Assembly: GCA_965153455.1 (NCBI GenBank) | Contig: OZ234504.1 | Span: forward strand, 5,580,001-5,644,000 | Reading direction: 5' to 3' | Origin: Sphagnum compactum | Lineage: Eukaryota > Bryophyta > Sphagnopsida > Sphagnales | Length of the DNA: 64,000 nucleotides | Part shown: positions 36,290-49,375 of the stretch, piece by piece | Layout: every line of letters begins with the position of its first letter | How positions within the stretch are numbered: the first letter of the stretch is position 1 | The notes under the pieces: model-generated | Databases searched by the model: none | Seen by the model: the letters and a program-made list of their open reading frames with translations, nothing else | What the model was told of the DNA's origin: nothing | Program-made: the position numbers and the translations under genes

Positions 36290-37867
36290 TTGGCCTTGCC
36301 AAGGCAAGAATTTATTATGTTTAGATTCACTATAGAGTACTAGTGGGTACCCGTGACCTTCGGACACTGTGACATATGACATCACTTTGTCTTCTATTAA
36401 CAATATTACGAACTCTATACATAACAAAACAACATAATTCAAAATGTTTATTTTTGAAAAAAGGTGTAATTTGCAAGTCTAAGTTCAAATAATTTTCTGA
36501 AAATTTCAACAAACCTTGTCATACTTGCAACATAAAAAAATTTAAAAAAAAACTCATGAACATGTGTGAAAACTAAATACTTAAAAATAAATATATTGAT
36601 TATTCGATAGTTACTTGCTGAACCCAATCACAGCCTATGATATGTCATCCCTCCCCCAAATTACACATACCCACTAAAGCGCCCCCAACATACAACCCAA
36701 GGAGGACGACCGGACGGACAGTGACCTTCGGGCACTGTGAAGTCCCCCGGTCTCTTTAAACTTGGTTCATGTTACTTTTTTCTAGAAACTTTAAATTTTT
36801 TATTTTTTTATGTGTTTTTTGTTTTTATTATTATTTTGTATAATAAAAATAAAGTGTTTCTTTTTCACTTTTATATTTTTGTTTATTTGGATGCAAGTTT
36901 GAAGTTTGGAGAAAGAAGACACACCTCATTCTTTTTCAAGCAGGGTTTTTCTTCATTATTATAATTTTTCTTTTTTCTTATTTTTTACACTTGATTTGGT
37001 TTCTTCATTTTTGTAAATTTTTTTCTTTTAAAATTATTTTACTGTATTTCCCTTTCCTTGTTTCATTTGTTTCCATCCTTTTTTATAGTTTTTGAGTTTT
37101 TACTTTTTTTTTTTTATGTTTGTTTCATGCTTTAATTTTTTCTACTCTTATTTTGTCTATCTTCATTTTAAAAAAAAATTATGCATTTATTTATTTTGTT
37201 TCTATTTTCTTTTTCAAAAAGATTCTAGTTTTTCTAATATGTTTTGTAATGAAAGTAATTTTTAAAACTTTTGTATTTTTGTTTGATTAGATACAGGTTT
37301 GAAGTTTGGAAAAAGAAGACAAACCTTTTTTTTTTTTCTCAAGTATGGTTTTTTTTCTCTTTCTTTTGCTGTCTATTTTGTTTTTTATTTTTTGTCATTT
37401 ATTTTTAAATTTTCTTTTAAGATTATTTTACTGTATTCCCTTTTTTGTTTCATGTTTAAATATATTTATTTTATATGTTTTCATTTTTTTTCTATTTTTA
37501 AGTGTTTTAAAAAAGTCTTCCTCTTGCGTCATCTTCTTCTTCCAGGATGAAAAAACTTGGATGACGGGATGGATGGATGAAAAGGACGACCACCCAAGGA
37601 TATTATATAAGTAGATAGTAGCTTAAGGGATTTTTTTGGCCCCCCTAGGTAATAATAATAGGTCTTTTTTTTTTATATGAGGATTTTTGAAAGATGATAT
37701 TTTGGCTTGTGCTGAAAATTGAGACTAGTTATAGAGTTATAATATCTGGAAGGATTTTGGTTTTCAGATTTTTTTTGAAGATTATATTTTCACATGGTGA
37801 AATATTTGAATTTTCATAATTCTTCTTTTTGCCTTAAGATACTTTTTAATGCCAATGGCAAAGGCCA
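36290..37867 (+). repeat. Dispersed repeat family A, copy 5, split by a Helitron
   Basis: Family sequence at 36290-36339 (TTGGCCTTGCC start) continues at 37616-37867 (to GGCAAAGGCCAC). Between them lies the 1276-bp Helitron. Confidence 0.85.
36340..37615 (-). mobile_element. Short non-autonomous Helitron, complete, 1276 bp
   Basis: Read on the minus strand the element begins TCTACTTATATAATATCC and ends with a hairpin-bearing GGGTACCCACTAG, matching plant Helitron termini (5' TC, 3' CTRR after a GC-rich hairpin). It sits between A (36339) and T (37616), as Helitrons do. Removing it restores an uninterrupted family A repeat. It encodes no recognisable Rep/helicase and its interior is very T-rich on the plus strand. 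The interior carries a partial copy of the 3' end (GTGACCTTCGGGCACTGTGA at 36721-36740) and a diverged duplication (about 36880-36955 against 37280-37350). Confidence 0.85.
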
Positions 37868-38099
37868 CAATGTGATGTGAAACTTATTAGATCCTAGGAA
37901 AATATATTTCACATAATTTAACAACTTATCCATACAACAAATGATAATTCTAGAAGGTTAGTAAGTGGCATAATATTATTGATTTGAAATTGATGAGTGA
38001 TAATGTTTATTATATGTAAATGAATGCAGTTGATAATTTTATGAGTGGAGGTTTTTTATTAAGCCTTGTACTATGATTTTGTATGTAATCAACCTATGA

Positions 38100-38430
38100 T
38101 GATGCAATAGACTTGTATATCGTAATACCTTTTCAGTTCACACAGGCAAAATTTGTTTAATTAATTTAATTTTCACACAGTTAAAATTTGAATTCTAAAA
38201 ATTTCGACATTCTATATTAAATTTATTATAACCAAATGCTTATAGAAGAGAAGTTTAGTGCTTTTATGGTTAGATGGTCAATAATTTATTGATGAAAGTT
38301 ACCCGGAGAGATTGGTTGGCTGCATGAAACTTTTAAATTTTTGTCATAACTAAATATTAAGATCCAAAAATTCGACAAATTCGAAAATATTTTAATTTAT
38401 GCCAAACCTGAAAAGGTATTGCAATATGTG
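38100..38430. repeat. Possible foldback element with inverted ends
   Basis: AATACCTTTTCAG at 38124-38136 is exactly inverted as CTGAAAAGGTATT at 38408-38420, with weaker inverted similarity on both sides. The AT-rich centre has no coding capacity. Confidence 0.5.
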
Positions 38431-38641
38431 AAACTTGTGTTTGTGAAAGCTTGCACAAGGAAAAACTTATGCAAGTTTGATGAATGATCCCCCTAAGGTG
38501 AGGTCTTCAAGTGTGTGATGAACTCCCCTTTTTAGTGAAGCCCACACAAAGACCAAACTTTAGATGCATGGATGATCTTAATTGAAAAGAACACAAGTTC
38601 TGTATACTTATAGTGTGTGTGTTGTATGAATAGTGCTTGTG

Positions 38642-38661
38642 TGGGGGGGGGGGGGGGGGGG
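38642..38661 (+). repeat. Poly-G run of about 20 bases
   Basis: An uninterrupted G run in otherwise AT-rich DNA. Its exact length may be affected by sequencing. Confidence 0.8.
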
Positions 38662-41600
38662 ATTTTAGTTTAAATAACCTACCTATGGTTTTTTTTGCCA
38701 AGTACATGTTCACCCATGTAAATATTTGGGATACAAATTTTTTGAATGAAAGCATAGGGAGGTTGTTGCAAAATAAGGTGGATTATTTGTTGTGTCACAT
38801 TACAATTTTTTGCAAAATGTTATGTATTAACATGCCATAAAATCATCATTATATCAAATTTTCCATTGAATTAAGACTCTCAACTTGAATAAAAAAACAC
38901 ACACATATATAGAATTGTAACATATATAGTACACTAAATATAGAGGAATGGACTTTTGAAATTAAAAAATATGGACTAATTTTTTATCTATGGTTTTGTA
39001 TGAGTACATTTTTCATTATGGATTTTTTTGGGGATATTTTATTAGGACCAATATGTCATAAGAAAAAATAATTTAGATGAAAATATCTTGGTATTGTTGG
39101 AAAGGCCTTAGTGGGTAGGATTTAATTAAATTAATTTGGATAATTTTAGACCTAAGGTGCAAAAGAACATTAGTGTTTAAGAGGGTTTTTGTTTAAAAAC
39201 CGACTTACACTCATCAAAGTCAAACTTGCATTTCATATTATGTTAGACATCGTCACTAGAACTAATTGCCAAAGGAGTAATCAAACTCTTAGCACACAAA
39301 TTGGTTTCTACTTGTGAGATAAATTGTTGAATGTTTTCTTGGAAAACCAACAAGGGTAAATGTGAACAAGAATCAAAATTTACCACGAACATGAATTGAA
39401 ACAAGGAGTTGAACTTGTTTTAGATGAGCCAAATTTAAGAATTCAAACTTTGTCATATGCACAATTACTTCAAGCCATTTTCCATTGATGGTTAATAATA
39501 TAGGTCCATCATTGGTTATAATGGACCCACGAAAAATCTTGATTTTTGAACCTTTGATTTTGAACAACACTTGTTGATCATTTATGATAACATTTGCTAC
39601 ATGACAATTTCCACATTTTTTTTTTGAATGGAGGTGTAGCAAAGCTAGCTATAAACAACACCCTTGTCACTTGAATTTTTTTAAAAATAAAAATGTTTAA
39701 ACAAAAAAGTAATGAATACATGAACAAAAAAAAAATTGTGGAAAAAAGATAGATCGATAGATAAAGAAGATAAGAAAAGAACACACATATACGCATAATT
39801 ATAGATAACATTCAAGGGGATGCATAATAAATACGTAACAAAAAAATGTTTTTGAATTTTTTTTTTCTCTTGGCAATAATGAGAATTGGGTGGCTTTCCG
39901 ATTTTTATCAAGAGGAAGAACCCTTGAAGAGGTGTTTTATCCCTTGGGAGGGGTAGAGGTGGGTGGCCATTTGATTGTAAAATTAAAATTACAAAAAACA
40001 CTTTGAATTTTTTTTTTGGGTCCTTTTTGAGTGGGGGGAACTAGGTGGTCACCCGATTGTGTCTTTTGGGAGGGGGAGGACATGGTGGCCACTTGATTGT
40101 AAAATTATAAATAAAAATTGTGAGGAAGAAAAAACTTGTGTCATTTAGAAGGGGAACCAAATGGCCATTTGATTTTCATCCCAAGGAGATAAATAAATGA
40201 TATAATAATAATAATAATAATATAATGATTAAATTATTAATAATATTATCTAATAATTTAAATTTCATTACCTTAAAAATTTCATTATTTTTAAATATAA
40301 ATAATAAATGACATATATATGAACATTTAACACCATTTAATTTTTTCCCCTAAACTTGATAAATATTTCAATTTTTTTTAAATGATAAAAAAGGAATTTA
40401 CTTTTTTTAATGCAAGTTGAACAACAAATACTTTGTTGTGCAACTTGAGATGGTAAGTTCAAGTAACTTTATCAACAACCTATATGATAATTATGTATTG
40501 TTGTGCTTTCAAATATCGATATCCTTTGGATGTTGTTGGCACATTTTTTATCAAGAACATAGTACATTGGCTTCCATTGAATGCTTTAAAAATTATTCAT
40601 ATTTTGTTTTAAAATTGTTGTTAGTAATAAGAATGTCATGGTCAAATTCACCTTTTCCATTTACAATCAACAACTATCTTTCACCCTTATTATCCCTTCC
40701 TCCCTTTACATTAAAAATGATGACAACAATGGTAGCAAAGGTCCAACTTTAAAGAGAATTTTTGAATTCTTTAATGGAATCCATGTGGAAAAACATGGGA
40801 ACCAACTTAGGTTGGAAAGAAGTGATTATGACATAATGGTTGTCGACTCAATTGTAGTAACAACATGCATGTCACCTTTTTCAAATCCCTTTTTGGACAA
40901 GTTGATTTAATGCTGAAATTTTTGACCCACACAAACATGCAATTTCACAAATATTTTTCATGGATATTTTTATGAGGTGATTTCACCCCCTTGAGAGTGG
41001 CTGTGGTCAGAATTACCTTGTCCAACAAATCACAATGCAAATGTGCATAGTTTAAATCTTCCATGCTTCTATTTGCAATTTGATCAAAAGTGACATACCT
41101 ATTGAACACCTTTGCCTGAAACACATCTCTAACTCCAAAATCCAAATCATCAATTACAATAACTAATCAAACTTCTTTCATTGAAAAAACAACCATTATG
41201 CAAGAAAAAAAGTAGAACTTACCTAACTGAATTTGACAATAAACAAATAAAATAACAAAAAAAAAAGTTAACAAACACACACTTGAAAAAACACAATCGA
41301 CGTGTTGATTAAAACTTCCAATTATTTTTGACACCATTATCAAAATTTTCAATAATTATATATTTTCGAAAACGGGAAGAATATTGACACATCAAAATTA
41401 AAATTTTAATTAAAAATAGATCTCAACTATTTGCATTTTCAAAAATTAAGTTTATAGATAAACTAAATTCAAAAATTAACTTGAAACTTAAAACACCTCA
41501 ACTTCGGAATACAACAATAAATGACTAATTGATAAGCTTGGACTAATCAACAAAGCCTAAGCGTAGAAATCACATAATTCCTTTACCCCCAGAAAAGAAA

Positions 41601-42960
41601 TTTTCCAATGGCTCTTAGCTCTCATGCCAACTTCAATTATTTTTTCAATCTTGATAATTCATAATTATGTAACCCTTTTGAATTAAAAAGTTAGGGTTTT
41701 AGAATTAAAAATTATGAATTTTGATGAAGTTTTTAATTATAAAAAAATCATGCTAGCAAAAAACAATAATACAAAATGAAAGCTTAAGTCAAACACAATG
41801 TTCATGTTAATGAAAAATAAAAATAAGAAACATACAATGTTATCTTTAATATGGAACAAAAAACCTGATCGAAACTTCAAACTTGACCTAAACCTTTTAC
41901 TACTGTTCTTTGACTTCAATTAATTTTGACTATATGGTTGATTGCAACTTAACAATAAAAAATCTTATTCATCGTTCAACGGCTAAATTATGGTCTAATA
42001 ATGAACAAGGTATCTTATGAATTTTATTTATGTAATTCATGGGTCCATTTGAACCCTAATTGTTTCAACTCAAATTTGAGATATAACATTTTAACCTTAA
42101 ATTTTTTTCCATTGCTTAAACCATTTTTTTTCATTTTCACTTCAATATACATCTATTTGGTATATATATGGTAAACATTAACTTTTTGGTCACTTGCATG
42201 AAAATTTTGGTGACACAAAAAGTTGAAATTAAATTGTTTTTCAATTTTTAGTTAAATGTATTGAGTGTTTGATTTCAAACAAGATTTTGTTTGGTTTTTT
42301 ACTTGACATTTTGAATTTTTTTGTGGTGAAATTTACCCCCAAAAAAAGACATTTATTTGTAAAAAATATTTTCTTGAAAAATATCCTTGTAGTTAAGTCA
42401 CCACATTATCAAAATGGGAAAAAAAAAAGGAGAAATAATGAATACGCCCCCTTTTTCCCCAACCACCCCACCCCACCCAAGAAATAACTCTTTGAAAAAA
42501 ATAACTCCTCTAAAAAAAATCACCCCTTGCAATACCATTTATTAAAATTCCTTTATTCACTAAAACCCCACATCCAGAAAAAACCCCTTGAGAGAGGGAA
42601 AATAAAAACACTTAATCCCCCTTTGCTTTCCTTACCCAATTGAAAAAACACTTACACTTAAACCTACAACCTTATCCATTCATGTTACTTTTCATTTTCG
42701 AACTTCTATATCCATTCAAAAGGTGTTCACAAAATGCCTTTATAAGATAGAGCCAACAAAGAAACGTGTTGTAACACACCAATAATGATATATATGTTGG
42801 CAAGAAGACAGATTAAGAAAAAAATCCCACATTTGTAACTATGTTTTCAATTCGTTAACTACAAAATATGGTTGGAAATGATAAATCCAGTTGAAAAAAT
42901 GTTTTTTGTAACACAAATATAACATTTGCAACTAAAACCCACAAGAGTCAAAAGACATAA

Positions 42961-43273
42961 GTCGAAAATGACAATTTAGTTGCAAATGTCAATCACATGT
43001 TAACACCATGACAATAACCACTCTGAACAACTTAACATAAATCGAAAATGACAATTCAGTTGCAAATGTCAATCACATGTTAACACCATGACAATAGCCA
43101 CTCTGAACAACTTAACATAAGTCGAAAATGACAATTCAGTTGCAAATGTCAATCACATGTTAACACCATGACAATAGCCACTCTGAACAACTTAACATAA
43201 GTCGAAAATGACAATTCAGTTGCAAATGTCAATCACATGTTAACACCATGACAATAGCCACTCTGAACAACTT
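42961..43273 (+). repeat. 80-bp tandem repeat, about 3.9 copies
   Basis: The unit runs from GTCGAAAATGACAATTCAGT to CTCTGAACAACTTAACATAA. Copies start at 42961, 43041, 43121 and 43201. The last three are nearly identical, indicating recent expansion. Confidence 0.95.
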
Positions 43274-44118
43274 CAGTTGTAAATGACATTTACCATTATA
43301 ATTGAGGGTGACTTTCAATTGTAACCTTAAGGTGGATTAACTACAAATATTAAATGTTGCATGATGCCATTAACATTTCAATTGAAAACTCAATTATGTT
43401 GCAATGAAGTTGAATATAGGGTTCAACTAGTAGTTCAATGACACATGGCACATCCGCATTCACATTCATAGGCTAGGTCATTTAAACATAGGGCTAGACT
43501 AAGGCACATGACACCTAACACAGGTCACTTAAACATTTAGTTAACAAAATTTTATTTCATTTTGGGTTTAACTTTTAGAGTTGAACCTTTTTGATTTGGT
43601 CATCCAAATGGTAATTCTATTTTCACGTTTTTACTGTTTTTTCCAACATTTTTAATATAGCTCTTTATATAATTTATAAATTTAAAAAAAATAAAAATAT
43701 GGGATAAACATTTCAATTACAACCAAGTTGCAACTTAAATCACAACCACTACTTACTATCTACTAACAACTATCTTAATACCCATTTACTTAATACCTAT
43801 TTATTTAATTTAATCTATTACATATTAACCTAACTTACTAGCTACTAATTAATTTAGCTTATTAATTAACATAACTTTTGTGACACCTAATCTAGACCTA
43901 AGATTAAGCAAAGTGGTAATTAAGCCTAGACCACCTAAACCATGTGATGGTTAGGTTTAGACCACATATGTCACATAACACTTATGCATAGATTTAAAGC
44001 TAAACTAGGTGACACCTATGTTTAGAGTACCTATGCCTCATGGCACCTAGGCTTAAACCTAGGCCAGCTACATGTTACATAGACCAGGCCTGGACCTACA
44101 CCATGTTGCCCTTCTAGT

Positions 44119-44181
44119 AAACCCTAAAACTATGCATGTCTTTCTTGCAGCGACTGAGCGACTTGCCTAAACCCTAAACCT
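44119..44181 (+). promoter_or_regulatory. Two teloboxes upstream of the tcdA-like gene
   Basis: AAACCCTAAA at 44119-44128 and CCTAAACCCTAAACC at 44167-44181 lie 105-165 bases upstream of the start codon. They are followed by a GAGAGGGAGG-rich tract and a short GAGT repeat running up to the ATG. Position and composition fit a plant housekeeping promoter or leader; function is inferred. Confidence 0.45.
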
Positions 44182-44283
44182 TATGGTGAGAGCTCTGGAA
44201 GAGAGGGAGGGAGAGAAGGAGAGAGGGAGGGAGCGAGCGAACGAGCGTGAATTAGTGAGTGAGTGAGTGAATGTTGCTGCATC

Positions 44284-47200
44284 ATGCCCTCACCTCTCTC
44301 CTCCTCCACTTCCCTACTGCTGCTGGGTGTAGGCACCGTGTTGGGCTCCTGCCTCACCTTGTCCCTGCTCACCCTTCGTCGCAGCTACAGGTCAGTACAT
44401 GTCTTGCTCTCTACCCTCACAACACAACATCACCACTTCTTTTTTATTCCCTTTTAACTGCAGTTCCATGCGTTCGGATCCATTTGTTTATCAGCTTCTC
44501 TATCTGGGGCCATCTCGGTACAAGATTTGTAAAACCCTAATCATGTAACCCTAATAATCATGCAACATTTCATTTCTTTGTATTGTTGAAACTGTATACT
44601 GTACGGTGTTTTGGAAGAATGTTGAGTGTACACAGAAGTGTGGAAGTTGATTAGTCTCTGGTTGTAGCCACATCGTGTGTGAAGGTGTTCAGTTGACGTT
44701 GAGCAGGTCAGGAAGAATAGTCCAGCTGAAGCAACAATTTGCAGCAGATTCTGCAGCCCATGACGCGTTGTCAGCTGAGGCCATTGATGCCCACAGCTCT
44801 GGAAGTGGTAAGTAAGGTTCTCAATTGATGCAAAAAATGGTGCAGCTTGAATTCCTTTGATGATGGGATTTTTGCATCATGCTGCTGCAGGAGAAGATGG
44901 CAAGATTTTTTTAAAGTTGAGCCTGCCAAACGTGGAAAAATTGGCCTAGTGTCCTAAACCCTAACCCTAAACCTTAAAACCCTGATGCAGATGCCTGTGG
45001 AAAAGCACAGTAGATGTACACTGGTTACTGAAATTCATGTACCATTTATGCAGGAGGGAGGAGTGTTGTCAAGTCACTAGAAACATCTTCACTACAGTTT
45101 CACTCAACAAGATTATTTGCTAGTGAAGACTTTCTACATGATGAAATTATCAATGAGCAGTTCACAAGGTATGAAGGAGTACAAAGTCAGCTGAATTAGT
45201 CTCTATCACTGTCTGTTGTCCTGAAGGTTTTTGTCAGTAGACTTTAAAGCATGCTGAGGAACATTAGGTTGCAGAAATTGAAGCAATGGGTGACAGATGG
45301 TGCTCCTATGCAGGAACTCACAGTTTTTTGGAGAAGATGGACTGCTGAAGGTACACCAATCCTTTGTGGTGGTTGTGGGGCTTGGGGGAGTTGGGAGTCA
45401 TGCAGCGGCCATGCTCTTGCGCAGTGGGGTTGGCAAGTTGCGATTGGTGGACTTTGACCAGGTCTGATGGTCTGGAATGTTTCTGTCCTAATTTTTCGCA
45501 GTGTGACCAGTTCTGACATGGCTTCTTTTCTGTTATGATGTTCAACTGCCACAAATCACACAAGCCACGTTAACGCTCACTGGCAGTGCATACCAGGTGT
45601 CACTCTCTTCGCTGAATAGGCATGCTGTGGCAACAAGGGCAGATGTAGGAAGCTCCAAAGCTGTGTGTTTGAAGACACACTTTGCACGCATATTCCCTGA
45701 GTGCGAGGTAGATGCACGGGTGCAAATGTTTGAAGCCTCTTCTCAAGATGAGCTCCTTGCGGGCTCTCCTGACTTTGTTCTTGATTGCATAGACAACATT
45801 GACACCAAGGTGTGTACATTCATCTAGAATTTTTTGCAGTGAATAGCAGGAGCAGAAGCTAACTCTGTTGTCTCACTGCTGATTCTAAGATGGAATGCAT
45901 TTGCAGGTATCTCTGCTTGCTGCATGTGTGCAGAAAGGCTTGAAGGTCTTGTCTGCAACAGGGGCAGGTGCAAGGGCTGATCCTACTCGCATTCGTGTTG
46001 CAGACTTAAAAGAGTCATCCAATGATCCTCTGTCTCGATCTGTGAGCTTTGTTATTGCTTTCCCTTCATTTTTCATAATCCTGGAGGGTTAGCTATGCTT
46101 TGTAATTTACCATTGACAACATTAACTTTGGAGTTTACCTTGCAGGGGTGGCAAAGTGGTAGCTTTAGCACCATAGAGCAGGACTGACCCATTGCTGTGT
46201 TGTGTCAGGTAAGGCATCGATTGAGGAGGGAGCATGGAATTTTGGGTGGGATCCCAGTTGTTTTCTCCACAGAGCGACCTAAGGCAAAGCTACTCCCCTT
46301 TAAGGGACCTGATGGGCAGGATGCGAATCCCTCTGACTACCAGGTCTTCCTACATTCCCAAGTCACAATGAATGGCATTTCTAGTCAAGGCATCACACAG
46401 TTGTCATTGCCTCGTAGTTTACACATATGCTTACTATATGTAATCCGCTGCCAATCAGAGATCCTTGAGGTAAATGTAGATGCCATCCTTCAGTATGTTG
46501 GTCATTACTGTGGGGCCACTTCACATTGTGGCAAAGGGTTGGTGCTGACAATTGCCTATGGGACAGAGTTCTGAAAGATCTGGCTGGAGCTGTGAACTCA
46601 GGTTGTTCCCGGGTTTAGGGTACGAATCATTCCAGTATTGGGGACCATCCCAGCCATATTTGGCCAGGTTATGGCCTCATATGTTGTGACCCACATTGCA
46701 GGCATGCCTGTTCCAATGGAGCCTGTGGTAAATTTGGATGTGGAGCACTATGGGGTATTGCATCATCGGCTTATCGAGCGGGAGGAGCTTCTGTATGGAA
46801 CAGCTGCTCAAGTTGAGGTGCTCATTAAGTTTCACCATAAACAATGTATCCCAGTTTTTTTCTTCCAATACCTATCTTGTCCTTTACATCTGATGCTGGA
46901 CCATTTTGTAGTTGAAGGACATAGTGCAACATTCATAAAGCTTGTGGACATTGACATTTTGCATATTTCCTCTGAAGGTTGACAAAGAGGAGATTTCTTA
47001 TGTAGTACGAGAGCTTTGGCGGGGGCGCAGTGCTCGCAATCAAGATTCATCTAATGTGGGTCGTGGGATGTGGCGCTCTGTGAATCAATTGACTATTACG
47101 AGGTATGTCTGTATCGATCATCTTTCATTACTAGACAAAGCAGCACCGATTTCAGGAATGATGTTCGGATGCACATCCTGCAGTCTTTAGCATACATATA

Positions 47201-47788
47201 CCCACAGGGTGGTTCTACTAGCTGAATATTGTTGTGATTGAAGACACTTGTCTTGTCCAGAATATCTGTAGAGGATACATGTTTTGTCATGCCCAGAATT
47301 TGTAAATTATGTAATAGCAGTGTGTCATGTACATGTTAGTCACACTCAGAAGTTTGAAATTATGCAATAAAATTGGTTTGATTAATCAGAGTGCCTCTAA
47401 ACCCTAAACCCTAAACCTATTGACTCTGGGAGCGGTTTTAAATGAGCTACAGATGGGATCATTCTCGACCACCTTCCATTGACAACCTGGTACTGCTTAC
47501 ATTTGATGAGGTGCGTAGTATTGTTCAGAACTACTCCTGTCTTCAATAGGCTTTGTACATGCAGACAGTACAAGGAAGGGAACTTAAAGATCCTATGTTT
47601 GAGTTTTTTCCTCTCACCATGTTGGGTGCTTTCCAGCACCATGTTTATTCTGACCAATGGAAAGTTGTGGGTACCAGGCAGAGGAGCACGAGGCAACGAC
47701 ATTAGAAGAAATTGCAGCAAAAGAGCCTGAGTTTTTTGCATTGGTAACCACTGTATTGCATCGGGCAGCTACAGAATTCAAGTTTTGA
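44284..47788 (+). CDS. tcdA: TcdA/ThiF-like tRNA threonylcarbamoyladenosine dehydratase, 11 exons, 487 aa
   Basis: This is an E1-like adenylating enzyme that in bacteria and yeast cyclises the t6A nucleotide at position 37 of ANN-decoding tRNAs to ct6A, and the plant homologue is annotated the same way. Exons are 44284-44390, 44707-44807, 45054-45168, 45314-45461, 45597-45809, 45907-46041, 46209-46343, 46602-46817, 46978-47102, 47453-47510 and 47678-47788; they sum to 1464 bases and all junctions are GT-AG. The N-terminus has a hydrophobic helix (about residues 8-30) like the membrane anchor of yeast Tcd proteins, suggesting an organelle membrane. The nucleotide-binding motif is GLGGVGSH (130-137), followed by SLNRHAV with the Arg finger region (164-166), DCIDN (220-224) and SATGAGARADPTRIRVAD. 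PSDYQVVPGF and GTIPAIFG typify the plant and fungal branch. Introns 2 and 9 contain telomere-like CCCTAAA blocks. The chosen ATG is the first one giving the anchor helix. Confidence 0.95.
44953..44982 (-). repeat. Interstitial telomere-type repeat in tcdA intron 2
   Basis: CCTAAACCCTAACCCTAAACC and a degenerate continuation lie within the second intron of the tcdA-like gene. Confidence 0.85.
47398..47418 (-). repeat. Interstitial telomere-type repeat in tcdA intron 9
   Basis: Three CCCTAAA-type units end about 35 bases before exon 10 of the tcdA-like gene. Confidence 0.85.
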
Positions 47789-49375
47789 CCCTATCTACTT
47801 GATCTTCTAGTGAACACTTTTGAGTTCAATCAGCCATCAGCTGTAGAGGATGGCAAAGCACTTCAAGGCACAATTAAACCAGCATCATTGTGAGGATGGC
47901 ACCTTGTCAGGTTCCACATCTTACAAGGTGCCTCCTAGCATAGAATTTTGTCCAATTCTTTGTCCAACTTCATTGTAATTTTGTCATTGTTGCAACAAAT
48001 GTCATCCTCCCCCCCCCCGCCCCCCCCCAACACACACACAATTCAGAGAAGGAGATGGTGACCTGATAAGATCGCCATGCTGGAGTGCCTTCCTTTTTTC
48101 CTTCCTTCCATTGCAGACTTGCTTTACACCTTTTGTGGTCACTGCACTCAAGCCCCCCCAAGAAGTTCTTGGAAACAGAAAAATTGCAAGAGCACATCTG
48201 ACCTGAACACACAGAAACAAACACTACATATTCTTCTGCTTCTGACAAGTTGTCAATTCTGGTCCTCAACTCTGCCCTACTGGGAGAATTCCAAACAACA
48301 ACAAACAAATTGCATGAAACACAGGAACAAAATCCTTTTGTGAGTGCGAAGTTCGCTGGTTTCGTGACATACCTGATGGCACACATTGCGTGCAAAGCTC
48401 TAGAGGGAAAAAAGAATCATGGCACAAAAAGCAACCAGCTACGGCAGCTGCAGTCAGACGCGTCTTTTTCATGAGAGCATGTGTTCCCAGAGTTCCAAGA
48501 ACATATTTTCAACGCAGTTGCAGCTCTCCAATGGAAAAGGGACTATCCCTGCAGCAAAAAACAAGGCCCTATATCAATGGTGGCTTCCCATTAGGCTGCT
48601 GTTGTGATCACAAAGAGACCCTAACTGGAGCAACATTTGGTGCTTCAAATCAGTCGTTGTAAAAGGACTTTTTGGGGGTCGCGATTCTCTGTGCTACTTT
48701 TAGAATGAATGCATTTGGGCGGCCCCACAACGCAAGAGAAAACCAATCAAGAACGTACCTTGACGTCCCTTCCAGGGGCTCTTGGGTGGGCAATAGAGAC
48801 AGACAACGGGAATGCAATTACCCTAGGGTGTCGTCTCTCTCTCTTTGACGAGAGCCGAAACCCTGGCTGGCCCTTGTGCGCGCTGCCCCCTCGTTGTCCG
48901 CTTCATTCCGCGTGTGTGTGAATGTCTTTAGCATCGGAGATCCATCGAAGATCCTCGGCCTGGATGTAGGACTCTTATTCTCCTCCCTTTGTGTCTTTGT
49001 GATGTGGAATTTGGAATAAATCGCTGGACCTTTTGTCGTCAGTTCTGAGTACAGGCATGCTGTCTTTTGCTCTCTTCGTTGATACCACTGCGATGTTTTT
49101 GCCTCCGGATCTCCCCTCCTCCCTCTCTTTTGGTGCGAAGTGAGAGCGAGCATGATGTTGTTAGGCTCTAAGAGCTTCAGTCATTGTTTTTTTTTTTTCT
49201 TTTTTTTGGGGTTGTTTATGGTTCAGGGTTCTGGACGCTGTTGCTGCTGCCGCCGCTGTAGACCGGTTGCTCGGATCGGATGAGGACTGAAATTCGAGAA
49301 AGTGTGGGGATGTTTCCTGTGATTTCTTAGAGACTGAGACTCTAGGCCTGGATAAAAGTGAGAGAAGCTTGAATT
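47789..49375. other. Spacer between the tcdA-like gene and the J-protein gene
   Basis: It contains a C-rich/CA-rich tract at 48008-48041. The part from about 48.7 kb is CT-rich and probably promoter and leader of the J-protein gene. Confidence 0.55.

Larger units (their letters stand above)
37868..42960. other. Very AT-rich spacer
   Basis: No gene recognised. Homopolymer and (ATA)n runs, the possible foldback at 38.1-38.4 kb and the poly-G run are the only structures noted. Confidence 0.6.

Noticed and set aside
36737-37614. Phe-rich open frames in the Helitron interior
   Set aside because: They reflect the T-rich composition; no Rep or helicase motif is present.
46197-46574. Extended exon 7 of the tcdA-like gene as a separate 125-codon gene
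   Set aside because: The first part is exon 7; after the donor at 46343 the frame continues into intron sequence without family resemblance.
47970-48395. 141-codon minus-strand frame between the tcdA-like and J-protein genes
   Set aside because: The Gly-rich part comes from a C-run/CA-run. There is no conserved motif and no exon chain.
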